Source: Panonychus citri (Eukaryota > Arthropoda > Arachnida > Trombidiformes > Tetranychidae). From it: a stretch of DNA of 64,000 nucleotides. The notes below the pieces were generated by a model. The model ran no database searches. It was not told the origin of the DNA and was given only the letters and a program-made list of their open reading frames with translations. Positions 49,334 to 57,521 of the stretch are shown here, piece by piece; positions within the stretch are counted from its first letter, which is position 1, and each line of letters begins with the position of its first letter. A program made the position numbers and the translations under genes. The stretch lies in assembly GCF_014898815.1 (NCBI RefSeq), contig NW_026515543.1, forward strand, positions 1,240,001-1,304,000. Reading direction: 5' to 3'.

Positions 49334-49342
49334 AATATAAAG
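49334..49342 (+). promoter_or_regulatory. Polinton TATA box, minor-capsid-like gene 2
   Basis: AATATAAAG starting 39 nt before the ATG at 49373. Confidence 0.55.
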
Positions 49343-49372
49343 ACTTTATCAATAAATAAATTTATACAAAAA

Positions 49373-50260
49373 ATGGATTCCTTTAATGACTCAATTCAAA
49401 TTGACCTAGTATCAAACGCTAGTTTAAATACTTATCCTTCCAATACTTTATCTTCATTTACTAATGATTTACATAAGCCAATCAGACTTGAAGGTGAGTG
49501 GGAAGTAGCTCTTATCGAGATTTTTCATCCAACGTCAATTGAAAATGACCAAAATAAAATAGTCCACATATCAATAACACGTGATATTGGTGGTTTAGTT
49601 AGAACGAAAAAGATTCCTTTCGAATATAAGATTAATGAAAAAATAGAAGATATTATCAGTAGATTAAATAAAAAGCTAAAAGACATGAATATAAGTTACT
49701 TGGCTGATCCAACAGATTCTTTCAATGTTTCATCCAAAACTTCTCCAAAATTTAAACCAATCAAGATTGAAAAAGAAAAGATAAGAAATAGATATACTAT
49801 ATCACCAGGCTCCCTAGAAGGTTCTGGAATGTTTGATGAAGAGGAAATTGAGTTTTTACCAATATTTGATGATCCACAGTTTCTTAGATGTTTGGGATTT
49901 GATCATGTTAAATACGCAACTGAAGCTTTAAAGTTTATCCCAATCACTTCAGATTATGCACCAACTGATCCTTCACTTATCAATCTCCTTTTTGTGTATA
50001 CTGATATTGTTAGAGAACATCATGTCGGCGACTCAATGTCAAATTGTTTACGAGCTATTCCTCTACGAGCTGGAGATGACGCAATGATATCTAGTCACGT
50101 TTTTCCTAATCCATATTATTTTCCAATCCGATATGGAGACATCAAAAACATTTCAATACTTTTGACTGACGAGACGGGAACCCCAATGAAATTTGTTAGG
50201 GGAAGAACTTATGTTACATTACATTTTCGAAGACGATTATATAAAGCGTCATTCAACTAA
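49373..50260 (+). CDS. Polinton minor-capsid-like (penton-type) protein 2
   Basis: 295 residues. The N-terminus has NTYPSNTLSSFTNDLHKPI followed by LEGEWEVALIEIFHP, the hallmark opening of a Polinton family that I assign, tentatively, to the minor capsid/penton-type protein. The rest is beta-rich, with FLRCLGF and DIVREHHVGDS segments also common in that family. An AATATAAAG box lies 39 nt upstream of the ATG. It resembles the preceding gene at its N-terminus, pointing to a tandem duplication. The exact structural role is not shown by sequence. Confidence 0.7.
   Translation: MDSFNDSIQIDLVSNASLNTYPSNTLSSFTNDLHKPIRLEGEWEVALIEIFHPTSIENDQNKIVHISITRDIGGLVRTKKIPFEYKINEKIEDIISRLNKKLKDMNISYLADPTDSFNVSSKTSPKFKPIKIEKEKIRNRYTISPGSLEGSGMFDEEEIEFLPIFDDPQFLRCLGFDHVKYATEALKFIPITSDYAPTDPSLINLLFVYTDIVREHHVGDSMSNCLRAIPLRAGDDAMISSHVFPNPYYFPIRYGDIKNISILLTDETGTPMKFVRGRTYVTLHFRRRLYKASFN
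50238..50246 (+). promoter_or_regulatory. Polinton TATA box, basic core-type protein
   Basis: TATATAAAG starting 41 nt before the ATG at 50279, overlapping the end of the preceding gene. Confidence 0.55.
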
Positions 50261-50278
50261 AAATGAAGAATTTAAATC

Positions 50279-50665
50279 ATGAATCGTAAAAAATATTGTC
50301 CGGGTGAATGTAACTTTAAAAGTTACTATGCAACTCAAGCGGGTGGTGGGATAACGGATATAAATGTATTTAGAGGCTCACCATATCAAAGAGGATATGG
50401 TATTGGCTCTCTATTTGCTCGATTTGGGATACCCGTTTTAAAGTTCTTAGGAAAACATTTGTTGAGTACGGGTGTAGCTGTTGGTTCAGATATTCTAGCT
50501 AAAAGAAACGCAAAAGAAGCGTTTAAAGATAGGGCTAAACAAGGTGCTAAAACCGCTGCTAAAGAAGCTTTAGAGAAAATTTCTCAAAAAATTGATCAAT
50601 CTGGGAAAGGTCTATATAAAGTAAAGAAAAAGAAAAAGAGAACAAGAAAAGATATTTTCACATAA
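50279..50665 (+). CDS. Basic Polinton core-type protein
   Basis: 128 residues. It contains FRGSPYQRGYGIGSLFARFG, then an amphipathic PVLKFLGKHLLSTGVAVGSDI, then an alanine/lysine-rich helix (AKEAFKDRAKQGAKTAAKEA) and a very basic tail (KKKKKRTRK). This YQRG-G-GS-F plus LK-LG/GKH plus basic pattern is a recurring small Polinton gene located next to the capsid genes, and is likely a DNA-binding or capsid-associated protein. A TATATAAAG box is 41 nt before the ATG. It overlaps the capsid gene by one base (TAATGG). Confidence 0.7.
   Translation: MNRKKYCPGECNFKSYYATQAGGGITDINVFRGSPYQRGYGIGSLFARFGIPVLKFLGKHLLSTGVAVGSDILAKRNAKEAFKDRAKQGAKTAAKEALEKISQKIDQSGKGLYKVKKKKKRTRKDIFT
50613..50621 (+). promoter_or_regulatory. 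Polinton TATA box, major capsid protein
   Basis: TATATAAAG starting 52 nt before the ATG at 50665, inside the preceding gene. Confidence 0.55.
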
Positions 50666-51924
50666 TGGACTATCTTCATTTCTCGTCTGTTCCCGCTACA
50701 AAAAGTGAGCTTGAACTCTTTCATATTCCTCCCACCCAGACTGCTATTGAATCATATTATGAGGTTGAATATAGACCAAGTTCAACATTGGATAATGCAA
50801 AAAATATTGACATTACTATTCCAGCCTCTGATGATTTTACAGACTTGGCAGAAACAATGGTTTACATTCGATTAAGTTTGAAAACATCTACTGACACTGA
50901 AATTGATGTATCAAAGGTCAACATTTGTGATGGTTTTGCCACCACACTTTTTGAACAAATTGATTTTTATCTAGGTTCTATAAACATTGGTCAATCAAAC
51001 AATCTATATCCTTACCAAGCTTGTATTGAAGATTTACTCTTTGGATTCCCATCAAAAATCGATGTTGGGGCAGGTTGGGATACTGCTGATAATAGAAAAG
51101 AACGTATAAAAAAGTCCTTTGATTTCTACTTTAGATTACATATTCCAATGTGTACTCAGGATAATCTTTTACTCAATGGTGTCCCCATCCTCGTCAAAAT
51201 GAATAGAGCTAATCAACAATTTGGTCTTCTGAAAACTACACCTGGAGTTGGAGAATCAGCTATTAATTATAAATTAACTATTCAAGAGTTGGCTATTGTT
51301 ATTCGACGAGTCAAATTATTTAGTAATGTTAGTGTTGGACTTCAGGAAGCTCTTGAAAAGGCTTCGGCCAAATACTTTGTTACTCGAAATGATATGAAGA
51401 GTTTCATTATTCCAAAGTCCAATTCATCAATTAGTTTTGAAAGTGTTTACAATGGGATATTACCTAGACGAATGATTATTGGTTTCGTTAAAGATGATAA
51501 TATCAATGGAAACAGTTCTGACGGTCCCTTTAAATTTGGAAATCAAGGAATTAAAACAATATCATGTGCTGTCAATGGGAACTTAATTCCTACTAATAAC
51601 TACAATCCTGATTATGATAGTAACTTGTATATGAAAGAGTTTATTGGACTCTATAGATTTATCAATCAACACGAGGGAGTTCCAATGTGTACAATAACAT
51701 ATAAAGACTTTAAAGATACATTTTGTCTTTACGCTTTTGATCTCTCTCCGGATGTTTCACTTGGTGGTGAAACTGGAACACTTAGTCTATTGAAAAGAGG
51801 GAATATAAAGATTGAAGTAAAATTTAAAGAAGCTACCCCTTCACCAATTCATATGATTGTTTTTGCTCAATTTGATAATTTGATAGAAATTGATAAATAC
51901 AGAAACGTATCTATTGATTGGTAA
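50665..51924 (+). CDS. Polinton major capsid protein (double jelly-roll, PY)
   Basis: 419 residues. The opening ELELFHIPPTQTAIES followed by a VEYRPSSTLDN stretch is the N-terminal signature of the Polinton PY protein, which forms the icosahedral capsid. It continues with DLAETMVYIRLSLKT, FEQIDFYLGS and NLYPYQACIEDLLFG, all typical of the first jelly roll. A second beta-rich half contains SNVSVGLQEAL and LPRRMIIGFV. No break is seen. A TATATAAAG box lies 52 nt upstream. The stop codon overlaps the start of the protease gene (TAATG). Confidence 0.9.
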   Translation: MDYLHFSSVPATKSELELFHIPPTQTAIESYYEVEYRPSSTLDNAKNIDITIPASDDFTDLAETMVYIRLSLKTSTDTEIDVSKVNICDGFATTLFEQIDFYLGSINIGQSNNLYPYQACIEDLLFGFPSKIDVGAGWDTADNRKERIKKSFDFYFRLHIPMCTQDNLLLNGVPILVKMNRANQQFGLLKTTPGVGESAINYKLTIQELAIVIRRVKLFSNVSVGLQEALEKASAKYFVTRNDMKSFIIPKSNSSISFESVYNGILPRRMIIGFVKDDNINGNSSDGPFKFGNQGIKTISCAVNGNLIPTNNYNPDYDSNLYMKEFIGLYRFINQHEGVPMCTITYKDFKDTFCLYAFDLSPDVSLGGETGTLSLLKRGNIKIEVKFKEATPSPIHMIVFAQFDNLIEIDKYRNVSIDW

Positions 51925-52340
51925 TGGCTTTAACAAATTGGGATATTCACAAATATATGAAGAAGAATATTTACTTTGGAGGTGTTTTTCCTATCGATCA
52001 TTTACCACTAACATTGATAGCTAAACCAAGATCATTTATTGTAAATCTTGATGAAAGCTGGAAGCCTGGTAGTCACTGGGTTGTAATATATTTCCCTGTC
52101 AATGGACCAGCCTATTATTTTGATTCTTATGGTCGTTACCCACCAGCCTCAATTATCACTTTTATGGAGAGGAATTCCAAATTTGGTTGGAAATATAATA
52201 TAAAGAAACTACAAGGTGATCTTTCAGTTAGATGTGGTTACTATTGTATCGTATTTCTCAAATTCACGCCTAACTATCAATCATTTTTTGAAAAGTTTTA
52301 TGAATGTAATAATGATGACAAATTGTTCAAGTATTTGTGA
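51924..52340 (+). CDS. Polinton adenain-type cysteine protease
   Basis: 138 residues from the ATG at 51924. It matures capsid proteins. The catalytic set is visible: His in GSHWVVIYF, Asp in YYFDSYGRYPP, Gln in KLQGD and Cys in RCGYYC. Spacing matches adenovirus-type (C48/adenain) proteases of Polintons. It follows the capsid gene with an overlapping stop/start (TAATG). No TATA-like box is at the usual distance; the nearest AATATAAAG is about 120 nt upstream. Confidence 0.9.
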   Translation: MALTNWDIHKYMKKNIYFGGVFPIDHLPLTLIAKPRSFIVNLDESWKPGSHWVVIYFPVNGPAYYFDSYGRYPPASIITFMERNSKFGWKYNIKKLQGDLSVRCGYYCIVFLKFTPNYQSFFEKFYECNNDDKLFKYL

Positions 52341-52353
52341 AATAATTTGTGTT

Positions 52354-52359
52354 TTATTA
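52354..52359 (-). terminator. Polyadenylation signal AATAAA for the leftward Polinton genes
   Basis: TTTATT on the plus strand, i.e. AATAAA on the minus strand, about 95 nt after the polymerase stop codon. The two convergent signals interleave. Confidence 0.5.
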
Positions 52360-52435
52360 ATAATTTTAATAACATATTTTCTTCTTATTTTAAAATATAT
52401 TTTTGTAAAGAGTTCTGAGAACATTACATTATTTT

Positions 52436-52441
52436 AATAAA
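52436..52441 (+). terminator. Polyadenylation signal AATAAA for the rightward Polinton genes
   Basis: AATAAA about 96 nt after the protease stop, in the 113-bp convergent gap before the end of the polymerase gene. Confidence 0.5.
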
Positions 52442-52453
52442 AGTTTTTTAAAT

Positions 52454-55400
52454 TTAAATCAAAGTCTCCATATTTATTTTATAATTTCCATACGCGTATG
52501 TTTCAATTGGGTTAATAGCCCACCGTTTATCATCCAAAGGTGATAAGCTAACCTTCTCAGTCGACACAGCATAGATTTGATGCTCCTTACTTTGAAGACG
52601 ATGCATTGTATGACGATAAGTAGTGTAATCATATAAACATGAAAAGAAATGGTTATATTTGATCTGTTGTTTCAACACTACTCGTTGAACCCCCTTGGCA
52701 GTCTTTTTTTCCCCTTCGTCGCTTTTAATCAAGTACATCTTAGGTTTAATGGCTATTACTTCGTGTATTGGTTTTCCATTCATCTCATCCTTGAGGTAAC
52801 CAAGCATCTTTTTATGACAATCTGACTGAAGAGGATGATTTTTCGGGTAATCACAAAAGTCCATAATATCCTTAAAGTTGATTAAATCGTGAGTGAAGTT
52901 GTTTGTTTGAATATGGTAGATGAATGAATCGGTATCAGTGTAGATTAGTTTTATCTTGTTTCCATAGTAAGATTTGAATGTATCATAATGAAGTTGATAC
53001 ATTTTGAGCTTTGCGTACTCAAGAACGGTGAAGCCAAAATGGATTGGTTTATCCAATACAACAGAATTATTTCGTAGCTTACAAATGGCTTTATTTTCAT
53101 CAAGAATCATGAATTGGTCAAATAATGGGTTTTTTGTTAGTTTTTGTATTTTTTTCCTTGACATTGGTATCTCAACTTTTGAATGTTTCCTCTTGTCTTC
53201 TATACTCTTACCATATAAAGAGTTTACCATCAATTTATATAAATCTTTTTCGAATGAGTTCTTGGCTTGTTGACGTTTATTTGTACACATCATAATATAA
53301 GGCTCCAACCAAGCTGTTTCAATAAATTCAATAGCTCGATGAACCTTGGTTAGAATTAATCCTTTTTCCAGATAGTATTTCAAGTTTTTGTAGTATATAA
53401 TATATTTTTTCTTATCCATCAAGTTTGGTATGAGTTTCTCTGTGGCCACTCTTTTACGACCAATTTCACCCATTAGTTGTAAAATATGAGTTTGATGAGG
53501 ACTCAACTTATCTTCGTGGATGGTCAACTTCTCAACAGCTAATGGATAATCATCATGCCAATCGTGTAGATGAGTTGGGTATTCAAGATCAACCTCTAAT
53601 ATATATCCTTTATCTTCATCACCATTTTTAATCTTGATGATCATCTCATCGAAATCTTCGACCCATTTAAAGTTGTATGTTGGTAGTTTACGAGCCAACG
53701 CCCACCCATAAAGATTATTCACATCGAGGTATGTGATGTAAGAATGAGGTTCCTCTTGTCGATAACCAGGGACCAATGGATTATTAGCCTTAACATGATG
53801 AGTCATTGCACAGGAAATACCACCACGTATACCATTTTCAATCATTGTGATCATATCAATATCACTAAGTAATTCCAATCCAGCGTTAGTCATCCGTAAG
53901 GCTGAATCCCATGATAAACTCGGAATTGAAATGTAATGAGCTGGATCTAATTGAAATTCTTTTAAACAACTATCTCTAAAGCTTTCAAAGATAGCGGCGA
54001 GAAGGATAACGTCTACTTTGAGATAAATATCTTGAAATTCACCAAGATTTTTACAGCTGAATTCATTCCAAATTGATTGTAATCGTAGATAGATTTCGTC
54101 ACTTATTGTTGAATTTGTTAATGTTGAATGAAACTTATCAATTGGTGGTAATTCAGTATCGTCAAACTTGGACCAATCATCAATGTACTCATATGGTAAT
54201 GCTCCTTTTTTCATTAGATTATTTATCTTATCACTTGGGAACATTTGTGATAAGAATCTCACTTTTGTTTGTTCGTCAAGATTAGAAGCTAATGAATCGA
54301 GACTTGAAGCTAAAAACGCATATGAATCGATGAAAATGAAGCTTCTGGTATAGATGGCTGAATATTTTTCCATTGTATTGGGTATAACTGAAACTTTTGA
54401 AACATTGTTTCTATTCATAGCTTGAACTAAAATGTGGCCATCAAAGTTTTTAAGATTGTGAAAAACGACTGGTATTTTACCATCCCAATGGATTTCGAGG
54501 TTACACCAAGAATGAGCAGCTCCTCTCAATTGTCCGGTTAGATGGTTATGATCTCTTACTTTTTTCTGATTATGTTCAAACCGTTGTTTACATATCCAAC
54601 AATATGGTTCATTTTGGATTTGAATATCTTGTTCAATAGTTGTAGTCAATGGCTTAATATTGTTTGAAAAGATTTGTTGAACTAGAAATGGTAAACGATT
54701 TAACTCATCAAAAAATATTGCCGCTGTATTGGTTCCTCGATAAAATTTTGAGTAAATGATTTCTCCCATCCAATTTACACAGACGAATCCGAAGCTAGAT
54801 GGTATGTGCTTTTGATATTCAAAAGTATTGGAGATAATGTCGTTGTCTATTGTTTTGGCTAATGTTTCAAAATCAGCGTAAACAATAAACGGATACTTTT
54901 CCAATGCCTTGAACTTAATAAATCCTATTTTTGTATTGGGTTGTGGAAGGAGAACAAGTTGTTTGGATTGACACGTTTGTTGATGTGATAGAAACTTATC
55001 AATGTTGGAAAAACCTTGAAGACACTTGTGACATCGCTTCAATGATTTTCCGGCCTTTGTATTGATTAAACGGTCAAAGCTTTTGATGTAGTAGTAATGT
55101 TCTTCATGAAGAAATAAGTTGACCACTTTCGAGAATTGGAATTTCGATAGTTGAAGTGGTATAATAAACTTTTCATCATAGTCCAATGAATAAATATTGA
55201 TTGAAATTTTGTGTACTTTTTCGAATTTTGGAATCTCAGAAATTTTCACAACACCTTTGAAATCATAGTACTTGTCAAGATACTTTTTATATTTACTGAC
55301 TTTTTGTGCGTTTTTCACTTGTGGGTATAACCCCATCAACACACTGTAGATGAAACAATTTCTTTCACAGTTTGGTGAGATTATGGCTTTTTTGTTATGA

Positions 55401-55999
55401 ATCCAATCTGGTAATTTTTGTTTATAACAACCACCAGAATCAGGACGATATTTGGCAACACGTATTTCAATTGTACAGATTTCATCTATGGCCCATCCAC
55501 TCCCTTTATTTGTAAATGAATCGATTGTTGCACTTATTTCAACTTGACACTCATTTAAAACATCCATTGAATTCCATGGAGTTGTTATAGTTTTCATAGA
55601 TGAACAAATATAAGACGTTGTTGAATTTCCATCATTTGGTTTCACAAAATGAATGAATACACAGATTTGAAATTTGAAACATTTTAGTTTCTCATTAATA
55701 TAGAAAAAAAGGTTTTCAATTATGTTACGATGATCATTGAATAATTCATCCAGGTCATCGTATGTTAGATTATCTCGTTTATAGATCACCAAAAATTGTT
55801 TGAAAGCACTAATCACCAAAACAAAGGGATCAAAGTCAGCTAGACCGAAAATTTCTTTAGACTGACATTGGACTATATGATCATCGAAGTTTGATTTAAT
55901 GAGGAATGTTCGTTTACACTCATCACATTTGTATTTAGTAGAACAATTATAACAATGTTTTCTCTTGGATAGTCTATTACACTTGTTACAAGAATACAT
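52454..55999 (-). CDS. Polinton protein-primed DNA polymerase B
   Basis: 1181 residues from the first ATG at 55999; the open frame itself runs 9 nt further upstream without an ATG. It replicates the element from its ends. The N-terminus carries paired CxxC/CxxH motifs, a zinc-ribbon-like region (MYSCNKCN to C2H2-like FDDHIVQC). Exonuclease motifs are YADFETLAK (about residue 373), HNLKNFDGHIL and DIYLKVDVILL. Between exo motifs there is a treble-clef/HNH-like CWICKQRF...DHNHLTG...WCN stretch (about 466-500). Polymerase motifs are YLDVNNLYGWAL (about 758), VNSLYGKS (about 928) and YTDTDSF (about 1020). It follows the TBP-like gene by about 30 bp and has its own TATAAAAGG box 36 nt before the ATG. 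Confidence 0.95.
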   Translation of the reverse strand: MYSCNKCNRLSKRKHCYNCSTKYKCDECKRTFLIKSNFDDHIVQCQSKEIFGLADFDPFVLVISAFKQFLVIYKRDNLTYDDLDELFNDHRNIIENLFFYINEKLKCFKFQICVFIHFVKPNDGNSTTSYICSSMKTITTPWNSMDVLNECQVEISATIDSFTNKGSGWAIDEICTIEIRVAKYRPDSGGCYKQKLPDWIHNKKAIISPNCERNCFIYSVLMGLYPQVKNAQKVSKYKKYLDKYYDFKGVVKISEIPKFEKVHKISINIYSLDYDEKFIIPLQLSKFQFSKVVNLFLHEEHYYYIKSFDRLINTKAGKSLKRCHKCLQGFSNIDKFLSHQQTCQSKQLVLLPQPNTKIGFIKFKALEKYPFIVYADFETLAKTIDNDIISNTFEYQKHIPSSFGFVCVNWMGEIIYSKFYRGTNTAAIFFDELNRLPFLVQQIFSNNIKPLTTTIEQDIQIQNEPYCWICKQRFEHNQKKVRDHNHLTGQLRGAAHSWCNLEIHWDGKIPVVFHNLKNFDGHILVQAMNRNNVSKVSVIPNTMEKYSAIYTRSFIFIDSYAFLASSLDSLASNLDEQTKVRFLSQMFPSDKINNLMKKGALPYEYIDDWSKFDDTELPPIDKFHSTLTNSTISDEIYLRLQSIWNEFSCKNLGEFQDIYLKVDVILLAAIFESFRDSCLKEFQLDPAHYISIPSLSWDSALRMTNAGLELLSDIDMITMIENGIRGGISCAMTHHVKANNPLVPGYRQEEPHSYITYLDVNNLYGWALARKLPTYNFKWVEDFDEMIIKIKNGDEDKGYILEVDLEYPTHLHDWHDDYPLAVEKLTIHEDKLSPHQTHILQLMGEIGRKRVATEKLIPNLMDKKKYIIYYKNLKYYLEKGLILTKVHRAIEFIETAWLEPYIMMCTNKRQQAKNSFEKDLYKLMVNSLYGKSIEDKRKHSKVEIPMSRKKIQKLTKNPLFDQFMILDENKAICKLRNNSVVLDKPIHFGFTVLEYAKLKMYQLHYDTFKSYYGNKIKLIYTDTDSFIYHIQTNNFTHDLINFKDIMDFCDYPKNHPLQSDCHKKMLGYLKDEMNGKPIHEVIAIKPKMYLIKSDEGEKKTAKGVQRVVLKQQIKYNHFFSCLYDYTTYRHTMHRLQSKEHQIYAVSTEKVSLSPLDDKRWAINPIETYAYGNYKINMETLI

Positions 56000-56026
56000 T
56001 TTAATCAATCTGTTTCAGTTTTTACT

Positions 56027-56035
56027 CCTTTTATA
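56027..56035 (-). promoter_or_regulatory. Polinton TATA box, DNA polymerase
   Basis: Minus-strand TATAAAAGG starting 36 nt before the polymerase ATG (55999), overlapping the TBP-like stop region. Confidence 0.55.
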
Positions 56036-56531
56036 CTAGTGGTAAACTCTTGAGAAACTCGTTGAAAAAGGGAGCTATCTCTTCAACTGCTTTGAAACCA
56101 GTTAGGTTAACTTTCCTAGAACGGAAGAGAGTTGCAACATGTTTCCGTTTCCGGTATATAATACCAGGAAATAGTTCAGGCTCCCATGAAAAGTTCTCGT
56201 TATTATACACACCCTTGAAGTCAATTTCCGGTAGTATTGAAGCTGTAGCTGTGATGTTTACAATTCTTGATGAAATAATATTGATATCCGGTAAGTTCCG
56301 ATGTATTATCTGTTCCGCTTCAAGAAGTGACTTTACTCCTGTTATATTGATTTTTGTTGAATGATATATTAGAAGACATGATTTATCATCTCTTAGTACT
56401 ATTCCGGAAAATTTACATGGGTCATATTCACCATAATCACTTGGATTCAACTTTTTATCAAGAATACATGAGATCACAACATTAACCACTTCCGGTTCAG
56501 TCGATAATGTTTTATAATCCATATTGAACAT
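56031..56531 (-). CDS. Element-encoded TATA-binding protein (TBP-like)
   Basis: 166 residues, built of two TBP repeats. Repeat 1 (about 12-82) has PCKFSGIVLR, LLIYHSTKI and NITGVKS; repeat 2 (about 88-163) has SWEPELFPGIIYR, ATLFRSRKV and NLTGFKA. These match the conserved cellular TBP blocks RF(A)xxxxR, (A)LIFxSGK, TGAK, YEPELFPGLIYR, LIFxSGKVxLTGAK. The four DNA-inserting Phe positions are F41, Y56, F121 and F136, so three are kept and one is Tyr. The first helix of repeat 1 is shortened by about six residues, and the usual N-terminal tail is absent; total length is about 15 residues under the cellular core. It lies just inside the right terminal repeat and upstream of polymerase. A TATATAAG box is 46 nt before the ATG. 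It is the first gene read from that end. Homology is strong; activity is untested. Confidence 0.88.
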   Translation of the reverse strand: MFNMDYKTLSTEPEVVNVVISCILDKKLNPSDYGEYDPCKFSGIVLRDDKSCLLIYHSTKINITGVKSLLEAEQIIHRNLPDINIISSRIVNITATASILPEIDFKGVYNNENFSWEPELFPGIIYRKRKHVATLFRSRKVNLTGFKAVEEIAPFFNEFLKSLPLV

Positions 56532-56569
56532 TATACTTAATTTGAATATTAATATAATTATTTAAATTT

Positions 56570-56577
56570 CTTATATA
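56570..56577 (-). promoter_or_regulatory. Polinton TATA box, TBP-like gene
   Basis: Minus-strand TATATAAG starting 46 nt before the ATG at 56531, between the gene and the right terminal repeat. Confidence 0.5.
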
Positions 56578-56612
56578 GAAAGTAATTATTTGAAAACCTC
56601 TGACACGTAGTC

Positions 56613-56774
56613 GTGACCTTTAACTAAATAGAAAAGAGAAAAAAGAAAGAGAAAAAGAAAGAGAAAAAAGAAAGGGAAAAAAGAAAGAGGTAAAAGTGGT
56701 AGAAATTCTCGTTTAAAAAGAAAGAGAAAAGAAAGAGGAAAAAAGGGGGCCAGAGAAGACTTTTTATAACTACT
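56613..56774 (-). repeat. Right terminal inverted repeat of the Polinton
   Basis: 162 bp, identical to the left repeat when reverse complemented; ends with AACTACT and is followed by ATGAT. Confidence 0.95.
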
Positions 56775-56779
56775 ATGAT

Positions 56780-57521
56780 AATAATAACAATTTTAATCAT
56801 AATAGAAAATGACAAAAGTAATAATATTAACAAATCACGAAGAAAAAGGATTGACCTGATTAGCCTTATCATCTTGATGATGATCATTATTGATAAAGAT
56901 GATAGAGAGCATATTCTTCTAATGGTTTTCTATTTTGATTAAATACTAACTCTATTTAATTCTGATTCTCTATTTGATTGTTATGACTTGGATAACAATC
57001 AACAAGATTTTACCAATCGATTGAAAATTTATCGGTCTTAATATTCAACTTAGATTGTATATTAACATTGAAATTATCAATCTGATTGTTACTATTTCCT
57101 TTCCTTTTCCCCAATTCTCACTTTTGATTGTTACACTAATAATTTTTTCTCGTCCTTGATCACAATTCTCACTTGATAGTTGTAAATAAATTGTCAACAA
57201 TCAACTAACACAATCATCATCATCTCCTCCTCTTTTTGTCATCTTGCTCCTTATTTTTTTTTCTACTCCCACAACCTCCACCTCCTCTCTTTCAGGTGAA
57301 ATTTTTACCTGGACAACACTAAATGGATTGACCGATGTAGAAACTTGTTAATTGTTACACTTCATTATGACCTGATTTTAAATTATTATCAAATTGTTCA
57401 TCAGTTAAGGTTAATCCTAATGTTTATCCAATGTTGATTTGTTTTCTTTTCTAAAGTGTAATCATTTGTGTTGTTAATTGCGAAAAATTTACTCTCTCAG
57501 ACTATTGATTGTTTGATCACC
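56780..57521. other. Spacer between the Polinton and the Ly6-like gene
   Basis: AT-rich host sequence with a pyrimidine-rich stretch near 57220-57300. Probably the promoter and leader of the Ly6-like gene. No coding segment was recognised. Confidence 0.45.

Larger units (their letters stand above)
44805..56774. mobile_element. Polinton/Maverick element, apparently complete (11,970 bp)
   Basis: A self-synthesising virus-like DNA transposon between two host genes. It is bounded by 162-bp terminal inverted repeats that are identical by eye, start with AG and end with CT. Both are flanked by ATGAT (44800-44804 and 56775-56779); Polintons usually make 6-bp duplications, so one base may have changed or the 5-bp match is partly fortuitous. 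Ten genes run rightwards (45.0-52.3 kb) and two leftwards (56.5-52.5 kb), converging near 52.4 kb. The content is ATPase, integrase, capsid proteins, protease, protein-primed polymerase and an added TBP-like gene. No broken frame was found, so the copy appears young. It also fits the description of an integrated adintovirus. Confidence 0.95.

Noticed and set aside
54073..54353. Plus-strand open frames opposite the polymerase gene
   Set aside because: Antisense shadows of polymerase B coding sequence.
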